Below, one piece after another: positions 1-10,236 of a DNA stretch of 64,000 nucleotides (positions within the stretch are counted from its first letter, which is position 1; each line of letters opens with the position of its first letter). The notes beneath the pieces are model-generated. The model was not told the DNA's origin. It saw only the letters and a program-made list of their open reading frames with translations, and searched no databases. This DNA is from Morinoia aosen (taxonomy: Eukaryota > Arthropoda > Malacostraca > Amphipoda > Talitridae): NCBI GenBank assembly GCA_030386875.1, contig CM059559.1, positions 7,065,177 through 7,129,176 of the forward strand. Direction: 5' to 3'. The translations under genes and the position numbers were made by a program.

Positions 1-821
1 ATTAACATTTTTCTTTGAACAACCTCCACGTTACGGAATCTTCTTCTTTCTGCAAAAGTGAAAAAAAAAATGTAAACTTATAATTCGTTGATTCCCCAGA
101 AAAGTATATATATCTCAACAGGTTTCGTTTCTCACTTATTTTCCAGAGTATCACATTTAATTCAACACCTATTCACGACGCAGAGTAACACAAATTTTTA
201 GGTATAATAATGCCTAGCCGCGAAGCACCTTATTGAGAGGCCCGCAACACCTTACTGACTCTTGTTCTCGTGTTAGCCAAAGTGTTCTTTTTGGGACTGC
301 CCTCTTTCGAATAATGACCAATAGTCCCCCTCTTACTTCTTCTAAACAATCGTCTGCTCCGTACCATTGGCTGCTCTCGGGGTTATACGCTTCCTATTCG
401 CTGTGCGCAGAGCACGCCTTTTTCGCCCTTATTTTGTGTGTTAATTCTTGAAGTCTACGTCCGTTGGCGGGAAAGCTTTCTCACGCCTCAACCCTCTGGC
501 CTAGGCCTCGCGGTCAACAAATTTTGCCTTTCGCTGTAACCCAACACTGCCTTCGTTGTTCGCACTCTTGAGTTTTGATTACGAAGCACAACCCTAGCCT
601 CAGCTCGAGTGCCAACATAAATTTATGTTGACTGTAAACATTCAGTCCTACACACATGTCAGAGTGATCCCCTCGTTCCGTTGGAATGTGCCAAACACAG
701 TTTTATAAACTCCCAATTTGAGTTCAAAAAAAAAAAGCGCACAAAATTCGTCACACACAATTACAAGAATTTTTTATTGATTAATTCGCAAAAATTGATC
801 ATTCTGAACCGATTCTCGACA
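1..821. other. No recognisable gene; left edge
   Basis: Mixed-composition DNA without a protein family, RNA gene or repeat that I can recognise. A 72-codon open frame at 233-451 shows no family resemblance and is probably chance. The stretch ends in A-rich sequence immediately before the 16-bp minisatellite. Confidence 0.5.
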
Positions 822-2401
822 GTACGCAACCAAGCGAGTACGCAACCAAGCGAGTACGCAACCAAGCGAGTACGCAATCAAGCGAGTACGCAACCAAGCG
901 AGTACGCAACCAAGCGAGCACGCAACCAAGCGAGTACGCAACCAAGCGAGTACGCAATCAAGCGAGCACGCAACCAAGCGAGTACGCAATCAAGCGAGTA
1001 CGCAACCAAGCGAGCACGCAACCAAGTGAGCACGCAACCAAGCGAGTACGCAACCAAGCGAGCACGCAACCAAGCGAGTACGCAACCAAGCGAGTACGCA
1101 ACCAAGCGAGTACGCAACCAAGCGAGTACGCAACCAACGAGTACGCAACCAAGCGAGCACGCACCCAAGCGAGTATGCAACCAAGCGAGTACGCAATCAA
1201 GCGAGCACGCAACCAAGCGAGTACGCAAGCAAGCGAGTACGCAACCAAGCGAGTACGCAACCAAGCGAGTACGCAACCAATCGAGCACGCAACCAAGCGA
1301 GTACGCAACCAAGCGAGTATGCAACCAAGCGAGCACGCAACCAAGCGAGTACGCAACCAAGCGAGTGCGCAACCAAGTGAGAACGCAACCAAGCGAGCAC
1401 GCAACCAAGCGAGTACGCAACCAAGCGAGTACGCAAGCAAGCGAGTACGCAACCAAGCGAGTACGCAACCAAGCGAGCACGCAACCAAGCGAGCATGCAA
1501 CCAAGCGAGTACGCAACCAAGCGAGCACGCAACCAAGCGAGTACGCAACCAAGCAAGTACGCAACCAAGCGAGTACGCAACCAAGCGAGTACGCAACCAA
1601 GCGACTACGCAACCAAGCGAGTACGCAATCAAGCGAGTATGCAACCAAGCGAGTACGCAACCAAGCGAGCACGCAACCAAGCGAGTACGCAATCAAGCGA
1701 GTACGCAACCAAGCGAGTACGCAACCAAGCGAGCACGCAACCAAGCGAGTACGCAACCAAGCGAGTACGCAACCAAGCGAGTACGCAACCAAGCGAGTAC
1801 GCAACCAACGAGTACGCAACCAAGCGAGCACGCAACCAAGCGAGTATGCAACCAAGCGAGTGCGCAACCAAGCGAGAACGCAACCAAGCGAGCACGCAAC
1901 CAAGCGAGTACGCAACCAAGCGAGTACGCAACCAAGCGAGTTCGCAACCAAGCGAGTACGCAACCAAGCGAGTATGCAACCAAGCGAGTATGCAACCAAG
2001 CGAGCACGCAACCAAGCGAGCACGCAACCAAGCGAGCACGCAACCAAGCGAGCACGCAACCAAGCGAGCACGCAACCAAGCGAGCACGCAACCAAGCGAG
2101 AACGCAACCAAGCGAGCACGCAACCAAGCGAGTACGCAACCAAGCGAGTACGCAACCAAGCGAGTACGCAACCAAGCGAGTACGCAACCAAGCGAGTACG
2201 CAACCAAGCGAGTACGCAACCAAGCGAGCACGCAACCAAGCGAGTACGCAACCAAGCGAGTACGCAACCAAGCGAGTACGCAACCAAGCGAGTACGCAAC
2301 CAAGCGAGCACGCAACCAAGCGAGCACGCAACCAAGCGAGAACGCAACCAAGCGAGCACGCAACCAAGCGAGTACGCAACCAAGCGAGTACGCAACCAAG
2401 C
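822..2401. repeat. 16-bp minisatellite, about 98 units
   Basis: Tandem copies of a 16-bp unit reading ACGCAACCAAGCGAGT. The main variation is GTAC versus GCAC at one junction, with rarer CAATCAAG, AAGTGAG and GAACG variants and a few 15-bp units (near 1135 and 1805). The consensus contains no stop triplet on either strand. Because 16 is not a multiple of 3, each strand cycles through its three frames and stays open for hundreds of codons. The longest frame (681-2576, 631 codons) and its shadows on both strands are explained by this and are not evidence for a protein. Confidence 0.97.
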
Positions 2402-2797
2402 ACACAAGAACACAAACAAGCACGCCACACACAGGTATTTACACACAGGGCTTCCAACGGAAACAGGAAACCCCCCAAAAATAATGTGTGTTAGTCAAAA
2501 ACCTTTCGCTGCATTTTTGCTATATTTCGACTACATTCTCCGTCGAACGCTGTCCAACAAATGCTGTACGGCTTGATGAAATATCTTCAAAAATACTTGT
2601 GCTGAATTACTCTACTGAAGGCTGAAAGAAAGTTATTTGCGTAGGAAAGTCAAACAATAAAGTGTGCACGCCTGAACTTAACTTTATTCATTTTAGATTA
2701 AAAGTCCTTACAACTACTATATGTAGTAAACCATTTTATTGAAACTACTGTGAACATGTTTAATGCCCTTATTTCTTCCACATGTTGTACATTTTTA
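2402..2797. other. Intergenic, nothing recognised
   Basis: Ordinary AT-rich sequence between the minisatellite and the first fold-back element. I see no gene or repeat in it. Confidence 0.5.
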
Positions 2798-2907
2798 CCC
2801 AGTCTAACTTCTTCGCCGCCTGCATGCATGTTTTCGCCGCTTGCTCGAGTAATTAAATCGCTTAGGCGACGAAAAACATGCATGCTCCGGTAAAAAGTTT
2901 GACTGTG
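2798..2907 (+). mobile_element. Fold-back MITE, copy 1 (110 bp)
   Basis: Starts CCCAGTCTAACTTCTTCGCC and ends with a near inverse copy (GTTTGACTGTG). Each arm contains GCATGCATG followed by a TTTTCGC motif, so the whole element can fold into one long hairpin. The dinucleotide TA occurs on both sides (2796-2797 and 2908-2909), compatible with a 2-bp target duplication. Three further copies lie at 19424, 46296 and 62410. No coding capacity. Superfamily unknown. Confidence 0.85.
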
Positions 2908-3008
2908 TATCCACGCACTTTTCTTGATCGCATGAATGAATTAACTCGTTTAACTACTGATCGTTTTTTTAGTAAATCAAATTTGTTAGTGATTCTATCT
3001 TTCAATTC

Positions 3009-3143
3009 TTAAGTGTTTTGAGGGGGACTAAAACATACTTTCATCTTTACGTGTCCCCATCGAAAATAATCCGGTGATGTTAGATCTGGGGATCTCGGAG
3101 GCCACTCAATTTTCTGATATAATGCAACTATGTGGTTATCAAA
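3009..3143 (-). pseudogene. mariner/IS630-type transposase fragment
   Basis: Translating the minus strand from 3143 down to a stop at 3009-3011 gives a stretch containing EWPPRSPDLTSPDYFRWGHV. This is the signature around a catalytic Asp of DDE transposases of the Tc1/mariner/IS630 group (typically WPPRSPDLTPLDFFLWG). Only about 45 codons survive. No intact N-terminal DNA-binding domain or first catalytic Asp was recognised upstream, so this is a relic. The family call rests on motif resemblance alone. Confidence 0.75.
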
Positions 3144-3505
3144 AACTTTTCTTGGTAGTTGGAAGATTGAAACAGTTTTATGAGATTCCTAAGATAGTGG
3201 GATTAACATAAATAGCACGTTCTTTATGCCAGATATTGGTACCACAGATACATGCCAAGGTACAGTGTACGGCTTATATTGCTAATTTTTCTATAACTCA
3301 GACTTGAAGTTGAATTAATGCATGTTCATTTTAACCTTTGATTTTCCTGGGCAAACATGTTTCTAACAACCTTACAACTAGAAAGTTCTGAAGATTTCCA
3401 ACCAAAACGAACAGCGTCCAACGAAGAATATTGTCGAAACAGAATAAAAATGCAGCAAATTGTTTTTAAATAATATTATTTTTATTTCAGGTTCCATTTT
3501 TCGTG
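3144..3505. other. Intergenic, possible eroded transposon remainder
   Basis: This lies on the 5' side of the minus-strand transposase relic and may include further decayed transposon sequence. Nothing in it was recognised with confidence. Confidence 0.35.
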
Positions 3506-3649
3506 GGACACCATGTAGAGTCTACGCAATTTAAGCCTTCTACGTACCGTACGTGAGTTCAAACCAACGTACTTTAAGCCTCCTATGCAACGTACGTGAG
3601 TACAAGCCTACGCACTTCAAGCCTTTAAAGTGCGTAGGCTTGTACTCAC
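3506..3649. repeat. 43-bp repeats ending in a perfect 22-bp hairpin
   Basis: Imperfect direct repeats with a ~43-bp period share GTACGTGAG and TTTAAGCC/TTCAAGCC blocks. The last unit is followed by an inverted copy: 3596-3617 is the exact reverse complement of 3628-3649, with a 10-nt loop (3618-3627). A transcript would form a 22-bp perfect stem. No gene is associated. Confidence 0.9.
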
Positions 3650-4104
3650 ATGACGCTCGTTTAGTTACGGTGCAGTCAACTCTCCAACTTACTTTTTGCT
3701 CGTCGACGTCGAGCCTACAAAAAATGCCCCCTCTGTCATGATGGAAAATGAACGTGTTATGGACCCAAGAGTATGAAGAAGCTCATCATTTGCCGGAAAT
3801 GTTACTTACGAACATTATTCTTCCTCAAATATTCTCTCTGAAAGCGATGTTTCCCCGTCTGTTTACGGCATAGTACAGCCATCTGATCTTCAGTGTGATG
3901 GTCACAGTTCCAGAGTAGTTCCGATGAACTTCTCACAATACAACACCACTAACTCAAACTGCCTAACCTTAATGAACGTACGCTCTTCGTGTAATTCTTG
4001 TAACAATCATTACATTTGAATTCACCTTTTAGAAATTATGCACAATGTTTCTCAGCAGGGAATTGTATTTAAATAAGAGTAAACAAAGTTTATATCAGTT
4101 ACAT
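3650..4104. other. Intergenic, 5' flank of tRNA-Lys copy 1
   Basis: No coding gene recognised. Short open frames are not supported by any family resemblance. Confidence 0.5.
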
Positions 4105-4177
4105 GCCCGGATGGCTCAGTCGGTAGAGCATCAGGCTTTTAACCTGAGGGTCCAGGGTTCGAGTCCCTGTTCGGGCG
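4105..4177 (+). tRNA. tRNA-Lys-TTT: tRNA-Lys (anticodon TTT)
   Basis: Canonical 73-nt cloverleaf. The acceptor GCCCGGA pairs with TTCGGGC (one G-T), followed by discriminator G. The D arm is GCTC/GAGC, the anticodon stem TCAGG/CCTGA with loop CTTTTAA (anticodon TTT), and the T arm CAGGG/CCCTG around TTCGAGT. The internal A and B boxes are intact, there is no intron, and CCA is not encoded. A T4 run follows a few bases after the gene, suiting RNA polymerase III termination. It decodes lysine AAA/AAG. It is the first member of a cluster of seven related copies up to 15.8 kb. Confidence 0.97.
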
Positions 4178-5323
4178 AAAATTTTAATAATAAACGCTTG
4201 TAACATGAGCTCGTAACGTCAACCTCCGAAAGATGTTTGGGAATGATTTATAGTACTAATAAATAACTGGGCTGACGCTTCAATAACTCGAAATGGTTCA
4301 CAAGTGGCACCATTCTCTATTGGTGACCGACTTGCTGCAAATCCAGCCACCACGTCTGGATTTAGAACCAACAGACAAACTTCAACAATTTCTCAAGTGA
4401 GCGGACCAATTGAAATTGAGCTAAATTGTATACAGAAAATAGGAGCTGAAATTAACAGATATCAACGCTTGGACCAAAAACAAGCGCTTGAATAGAGGGG
4501 CGAGGATGATGAACAGTTTACGAGACAGACACAGGTGTCAGTCCAGAGGCTTGACTCGGTATTGGTACGCTGAGGGTGCCGGATTTGCATTTAATATGCG
4601 TCGTCTTAGCGTAGCCAAAATAACCTAAAGGAACTCAGCACCCAGGTGTACCGCTGCGATCACATGTTATGATTGAATATCCGATCCCGTGTCATAGCAT
4701 AATCTTGTTAAAATTGTTCTTACCACTTGCAGGTTGTCTAAGCAGTTCAAGCGCCTCCAATCGGCTCGTAGGCTTTTTTGTGAGCCTACATGGCTCATGG
4801 CTAAAATTCAAAATTCTGTACCAGGTCTACAAACCTAAATTTTAAACAGATCGAACTATCTACGGATGATCATTTTACGGATATATTTTAGTTTTATAAT
4901 TTGCGAATTTGTAAATGTCTATTTTCGATGATGTAAACCGGACATAAAAAGAGTACAAGTCCATCGCAACATTGTGGGCTTAAAAGCGGTGATTACTCTG
5001 CTTTTTGAAATCCAGTTGCTGAAGATCTAAAAAGTGTTAAGTAAGCATTTGTAATAGTAAGAAATGAAAGAAGTTCATAATTAAAAATTCTTTACTCAGT
5101 ATGCTCATGTGTTCCATACTTATTACTACAAAGGTTTACGGCACCAGATCTAGCTTAAACCGGTATAACGGTGAAAATATGACCAATTAATTTCAAAATT
5201 ACATATAGCCGAGTAAATATTACATATCTATGCACGTTTAACTCACTTACATACCTACTTAAGACATTTGGGTGCTTTTAATAAATCATAAATATGATCA
5301 TCATCTTTCTTGCTTTAATGTGT
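4178..5323. other. tRNA cluster spacer
   Basis: About 1.1 kb without a recognised gene. A 63-codon frame at 4304-4495 has ordinary amino-acid composition but no recognised domain, so I do not call it a gene. Confidence 0.5.
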
Positions 5324-5393
5324 GCCCGGATGCCTCAGTCGGTAGAGCAGGCTTTTAACCTGAGGGTCCAGGGTTCGAGTCCCTGTTCGGGCG
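5324..5393 (+). pseudogene. tRNA-Lys pseudogene (3-nt deletion)
   Basis: A 70-nt copy of the cluster's tRNA-Lys. Three bases are missing at the D-arm/anticodon-arm junction (GAGCATCAGG has become GAGCAGG), which removes the outer 5' half of the anticodon stem. A G-to-C change also breaks the first D-stem pair. The acceptor arm, TTT loop and T arm are otherwise preserved, and a TTTT run follows. A normal anticodon stem cannot form, so it is probably non-functional. Confidence 0.88.
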
Positions 5394-5570
5394 TGTGTTT
5401 TAACAGGAACCTGCTTGTTAATTAACATTACGTATGTTGAAGTTCGATTACAACAATAGAATAAGTCGTTAATCTGCTTCTCAAAATGGTAAGTTAGGTC
5501 AACACGATATGTTAGTCATAAAAGAGGACTAGGTAACTAGAAGTAGTACATTGTAGTTGCCAATCCTGAA

Positions 5571-6015
5571 CGAACACTGAGCTTGGCACTCATAACCAAC
5601 CACCTAACGCTGATCTTGGAAGTCATAACCAACCCCCTAACGCTGATCTTGGCAGTCATAACCAACCACCTAACGCTGATCTTGGCAGCCATAACCAACC
5701 ACTTAACTCTGAGCTTGACAGTCATAAAAAACACTTAACGCTTAGCTTGGCAGTCATTACCAATCACATAACGCTGATCTTGGCAGTCATAACCAGCCTC
5801 CTAACGCTGAGCTTGGCAGTCATAACCAACCACCTAACGCTGAGCTTGGCAGCCATAACCAACCACCTAACGCTGAGCTTCGCAGCCATAACCAACCACC
5901 TAAAACTAAGCTTGTGATACATAAACAACCCCCTGACACTGAGCTTGGCGGACATAACCCACTATTTAACACTGAGCTTGGCAGACATAACGGGCCACCT
6001 AACACAGAGCATGAC
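5571..6015. repeat. 33-bp minisatellite, about 13 units
   Basis: Tandem 33-bp units of the type CATAACCAACCACCTAACGC followed by TGAGCTTGGCAGT. Divergence is moderate and increases toward the right end (5900-6015). One unit at 5724-5755 is a base short. The period is a multiple of 3, so short shadow frames open on both strands. No gene is implied. Confidence 0.95.
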
Positions 6016-6638
6016 AAACGCATTCAACTACTTCACAATGACCTCGACTGACTGGCTGCTCATGTCTCGATGTGGTCACGTGCATTACGCGGAAACGCAC
6101 GCCATTGTCAATGGGTGCTTGGCCTTCTGCTTGGAATCAACACTCCATGGGCGTGACAGACCGCGATCGGTTCAATTCATATGCGCATGGTATGGCTGTG
6201 AAACATTTCTAGCGACATAAATAACTTTGTTTCATTTTTTGCCAGATGTTGATTACAAAGTTTGCTCCTCAGTAGCGTTCTACTTCCCTGGAACTGATGA
6301 AACTTTTCCGTGAAGTTACACCTTGCATGCAGAACGTTCATGTTGCCTGATTGAGGTTTACTGGACTTGAAGGATCATCGCATCAAAAGACATGGCCTCC
6401 ACAATGTCCCGATAAACACATTCAATTACGAGTATTTATGAGACGAGCTCGAGAGGAAACTCTTATCGCAATTGGCTCTTAGAATGAAATTGGGAAATTT
6501 TAATCAATCACCTTCATTGATGCTAAAAAATTCATGGTACAATATTAGCAAATTCCTACTGAAAATAATATTGTAGGCACATGGATAATTATGTGAGGTT
6601 ATTATGTACATAGCAGGAGGTTAGCTTTAAAATATAAC
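6016..6638. other. Intergenic, nothing recognised
   Basis: No gene, RNA or repeat that I can support. Confidence 0.5.
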
Positions 6639-6866
6639 TAGTCCATCCCCCCTTTATTTGAAATAAAAAAGATGGCGAAATGAAAGATAGGCCGTTAGAA
6701 ATAAAAAAATACAATCTCTCGAGAGTTGATGAGGCCGCGTGAACACGGCCCGTCAATATATATAGGGCTGGAGCTTGTATCACAGATACGCTCATCACAC
6801 ACTGCAGGCTGGCTTCGGACAGACGGACGGACAGACGGACGCGGCTCTTATTATAGTATAGATTTG
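6639..6866 (+). repeat. Structured interspersed repeat, copy 1
   Basis: Closely matches 41005-41217. In order it contains a CCCTTTATTTGAAATAAAAA block, the palindrome CTCTCGAGAG, and TTGATGAGGCCGCGTGAAC leading into an inverted CACGGCC (hairpin), closed by TTGA/TCAA. Then come the small hairpin GTATCACAGATAC and CTCATCA, which is complementary to the earlier TGATGAG. A GGACAGACGGAC-rich tract and the terminal TTATTATAGTATAGAT complete it. No protein frame is supported. The GACGGAC tract plus short AT-rich end resembles tails of invertebrate SINE- or RTE-type repeats, but the family is not established. Confidence 0.75.
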
Positions 6867-7048
6867 CTCTGTCGATTGAGACTATCATGGTGAAGCATAG
6901 GGACTCGAGAGCCAACGAATCAAAATCGGCTGGTGTCGGACAGACGGACGGACGGGCGGACGCGGCTCTTATTATAGTATAGATTAGCTCTGTCGATTGA
7001 GACTATCATGGTGAAGCATAGGGACTCGAGAGCCAACGAATCAAAATC
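6807..7048. repeat. 121-bp tandem duplication at repeat 3' end
   Basis: Two near-identical 121-bp units, 6807-6927 and 6928-7048. Each begins GGCTGG..TCGGACAGACGG, passes through TTATTATAGTATAGATT, and ends GAGCCAACGAATCAAAATC. The first unit overlaps the 3' end of the structured repeat, so the duplication joined the repeat's tail to its flanking DNA. Confidence 0.9.
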
Positions 7049-7647
7049 CGCAACGCGGTCATGCAGTTAGAACTTTACACCAGGTGCCAAAGTTTACTTA
7101 CTGATATAATATTCTGTGCATGGTAATTTCGTATAAATTTCAGACTTTAGCTGATTCACCTCCCTATAAGAATTCCATCTCTTATAAAGCTGCTTTGCAT
7201 TAGTTAGTTTTGAAGGTCGTCATCGAATGATTTGGTAACGACCATATCCAGATCATAGTTCTTAGATTACACAGAAATTTTCATTCTTAATATTCTTTGT
7301 TAGTCATTATTCGATTCTGTTTGTTAGGGAAATCATATAGGATGTTATTAGCGACTAACTTAAATATTTATCAATGTTTCCATTGAGAGTAGGACCTACT
7401 GCGTTATCGTTTGCGCTAATATTTTACAAACAACAGCATTTTCAAATCGGTTGCTTTTTTAGTGAACACCCAATAAAATTATTAATTAAAAAACACAAGC
7501 AAAATATTATGAGCGGCTTATGCATAGTATATTAATGATTTAGGGTTAAATATCCATTATATGTGTACTGTATGTCGAGTTTATACGTGAGAATGTACCG
7601 ATGCTTCTTGACATTATTTAAAGAAGTTTCAAGACGACGGATGAGAA
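7049..7647. other. AT-rich intergenic DNA
   Basis: AT-rich sequence without a recognised gene or repeat. Confidence 0.5.
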
Positions 7648-8110
7648 ATGTTTCAAGAAACATATGTATAGACGTTTCAAGAAACATATGTATAGATGTT
7701 TCAAGAAACATATGTATAGATGTTTCAAGAAACATATGTATAGATGTTTCAAGAAACATATGTATAGACGTTTCAAGAAACATATGTATAGATGTTTCAA
7801 GAAACATATGTATAGATGTTTCAAGAAACATATGTATAGATTTTTCAAGAAACATATGTATAGATGTTTCAAGAAACATATGTATAGATGTTTCAAGAAA
7901 CATATGTATAGATGTTTCAAGAAACATATGTATAGATGTTTCAAGAAACATATGTATAGATGTTTCAAGAAACATATGTATAGATGTTTCAAGAAACATA
8001 TGTATAGATGTTTCGAGAAACATATGTATAGATGTTTCAAGAAACATATGTATAGATGTTTCAAGAAACATATGTATAGATTTTTCAAGAAACATATGTA
8101 TGTTTCAAGA
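7648..8110. repeat. 24-bp palindrome-rich minisatellite, about 19 units
   Basis: Very homogeneous tandem 24-bp units, ATGTTTCAAGAAACATATGT plus ATAG, with only scattered substitutions (GACG, GATT and TTTCGAG variants). Each unit carries two palindromes, TGTTTC-AA-GAAACA and ACATATGT. The period is a multiple of 3, so several frames on both strands stay open for 160-190 codons; these are not genes. Each unit contains TTCnnGAA, a two-pentamer heat-shock-element-like dyad. Confidence 0.97.
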
Positions 8111-9453
8111 CGCCATGTATTTTTCCGCAAGATTATAGTTCATTGTGTCGAGTTCTGATAAAACAACTTTATCATGTCACGTGAGTATGTGCAGACGTTC
8201 CCAGATGCTTGCGACGCCCAGCGTGTCATCTCCAGTTTATTTTACGGTGACATTTAAAAATAATACTTCACTCGATTTTGTTATCTTTATGTTGGCATTT
8301 ATGGTTTCAGATGTTCGTGACGCTCAGCTCGGCCTTTATAATTTTTATGGTGACATTTAAGGATAATATATCATTTTACTTTGCAACATTTATGGCTAAA
8401 TGTTCATGGTGACATTTAAGGATAATATATTATTCGATTTTGCTCCATTATGATATTTCCTCAACACGTACTCATATTCTTCAAACTTTTACTTTAACGC
8501 TTGGTTATTTTCGCATAGCTTTTGCATCCACGTTAACTCCTACGTTGTCATATGAGTCGCATTTTTGATGTATTTTCTTAATAATCATTTTTGTTAAACT
8601 TCTTATACATTGTGGTTAGTTCCCTGTTCCAGTGAACGATTAATAAACTTTTGTAACTATGTTTGGTAATTTATTTCTTTTGGATCCATCATTTCTGTCT
8701 GATTGCTAGAAATTTAACCCTCAGCATTGCCCCAGTCTCTTTTCAGCCTCTTTGAAGAGACCCTATGGTCCCGTGATATTTTAAAAGTTGTGTAGTTTTG
8801 TATTGTTTTACACAATTTTATTAATGCCTTTTTTAATATACTCACGCATTTTTTTATTATGGTTTTTAATTTATTCACTTACGCAGCTTAAATTAAAGTT
8901 TTTCACTATAATTTATTCACGTAGTCTTTATTAAAGTTTTTATTTTTGTGTACTTATGCCATTTTTTACCAAAGTTACGCCGTTTAGCACAATACAGAGG
9001 GTAAAAATTTCATTTTAAAGTAGAAGTAGATTTTTTCGTATACAGTACTATGAAATAAAACTTTTATCGCCAAATCACTATGCTTTATGTGTATGTTTTT
9101 AGGTAATAATTCATGATTAATTTTCATTCAGTACTGTTATAGTACTGAATCTGACTTTGCATCTCTTAGTTGTGTATATTTGCAAATGGATTTGTTTTTG
9201 TAATTGATTGCATAATGACTACTTTATATTCTTTAGGCTGCATATCAAATTAATTATGAAGAAATAATCCTCGTAAATGGCATGTTTACAACTAATCGTA
9301 TCCACAATACAGCGGGTGAGGATTGCAAATTTTACTCTTCGCGTTACAGTAATGACTAATTAGCAACATCGCTATTTTTATAATTTTTATTATTATTATC
9401 CCTTTATTTAGCTAGCTGTAATTACCAACATCGCCATCATAATCACCCTAACA
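8111..9453. other. AT-rich spacer with weak repeats
   Basis: No coding gene recognised. Between about 8230 and 8440 the motif GGTGACATTTAAGGATAATA and its variants recur three times at irregular spacing. The last ~60 bp before the next tRNA are homologous to the DNA upstream of the tRNA at 15752-15824. Confidence 0.5.
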
Positions 9454-9526
9454 GCCCGGATGTCTCAGTCGGTAGAGCATCAGGCTTTTAACCTGAGGGT
9501 CCAGGGTTCGAGTCCCTGCTCGGGCG
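9454..9526 (+). tRNA. tRNA-Lys (TTT), variant copy
   Basis: A 73-nt copy with the correct TTT anticodon and intact anticodon and T arms. G10 is replaced by T, breaking the first D-stem pair and altering the A box. Position 66 is C, giving an A-C mismatch at the base of the acceptor stem. A TTTT run follows closely. Function is doubtful, and it may be a decaying copy. Its 5' flank (about 9395-9453) matches the flank of the minus-strand copy at 15824, showing that the two arose by duplication of a larger segment. Confidence 0.8.
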
Positions 9527-10163
9527 GCTGTTTTAGTTAAAATTGCTTGAGTTATTCGGTATCAAATGATAGGAGTAATAGGACAATCTTGTTGAGAACT
9601 ATACGTACCCTGGAAACCTGCACATCTTCATTGCTGGAAAAGGTTCACGAACTCTAGAGACACAGAGCGCCTTTCTATGTGGATTTGAACATAGGATGCT
9701 TAATTTTGCTCCGTGTCATTGGTTGAGAGCTGATTTGGGTATTTTCCACCGCACACTTTCCCAGCTTCTCGAACTTATACAACGCTTCTGGAAGTTATGT
9801 CAAAATTTCAGAGACGCATTTTTAGGTTTAAAACAAAATATGCTGCCAGCTCGTAACTCATACATATCCTTCGTTATAAAATTCGCAGGTGAACGGTAAC
9901 AGTAAGAAACACAACTCGTAGATAAACTAAACCTCACAATGCATTGAAATTCTGCAGGCTGACATTAGATGTTACGTGATAGGACGCTGGCGCGCTGACT
10001 TGTGCGGTCACGTCTGACAGCCTTGAGAAATTTAGCTCAGGTATTTTCTTGGAGCCCATCGTAACAAAGAACCGAACAGAATAGACTTTTGTATGAAAAT
10101 ATTGCTTATTCTCTCTTTTAGCGAGCCGTAATCAAGAACATCGCGCGTTTTTTAGCAAACATC
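9527..10163. other. tRNA cluster spacer
   Basis: No gene recognised. The sequence around 9990-10030 resembles 11205-11260 in its CAGTCACGTCTAA-type block, consistent with duplicated spacer DNA. Confidence 0.5.
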
Positions 10164-10236
10164 GCCCGGATGGCTCAGTCGGTAGAGCATCAGGCTTTTA
10201 ACCTGAGGGTCCAGGGTTCGAGTCCCTGTTCGGGCG
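10164..10236 (+). tRNA. tRNA-Lys-TTT: tRNA-Lys (anticodon TTT)
   Basis: Identical over all 73 nt to the canonical copy at 4105, with all stems paired and A and B boxes intact. A TTTT run starts three bases after the gene. Likely functional and transcribed by RNA polymerase III. Confidence 0.97.

Noticed and set aside
822..2401. CRISPR-like array
   Set aside because: Units are directly contiguous with no unique spacers. This applies equally to the other tandem arrays in the window.
681..2576. 631-codon open frame with 16-residue repeats
   Set aside because: It is produced by the 16-bp array, which is open in all frames of both strands. No unique domain, and the non-repeat ends look like ordinary intergenic DNA.
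6738..6775. Hammerhead ribozyme core (GATGAG followed by a hairpin)
   Set aside because: The obligatory GAAA after stem II is replaced by CCGTCAA in both copies, so catalysis by a hammerhead fold is not supported.
7563..8158. Repetitive frames of 164-191 codons on both strands
   Set aside because: The 24-bp period lacks stops in several registers. Three or more mutually exclusive frames are equally open, so none is supported.
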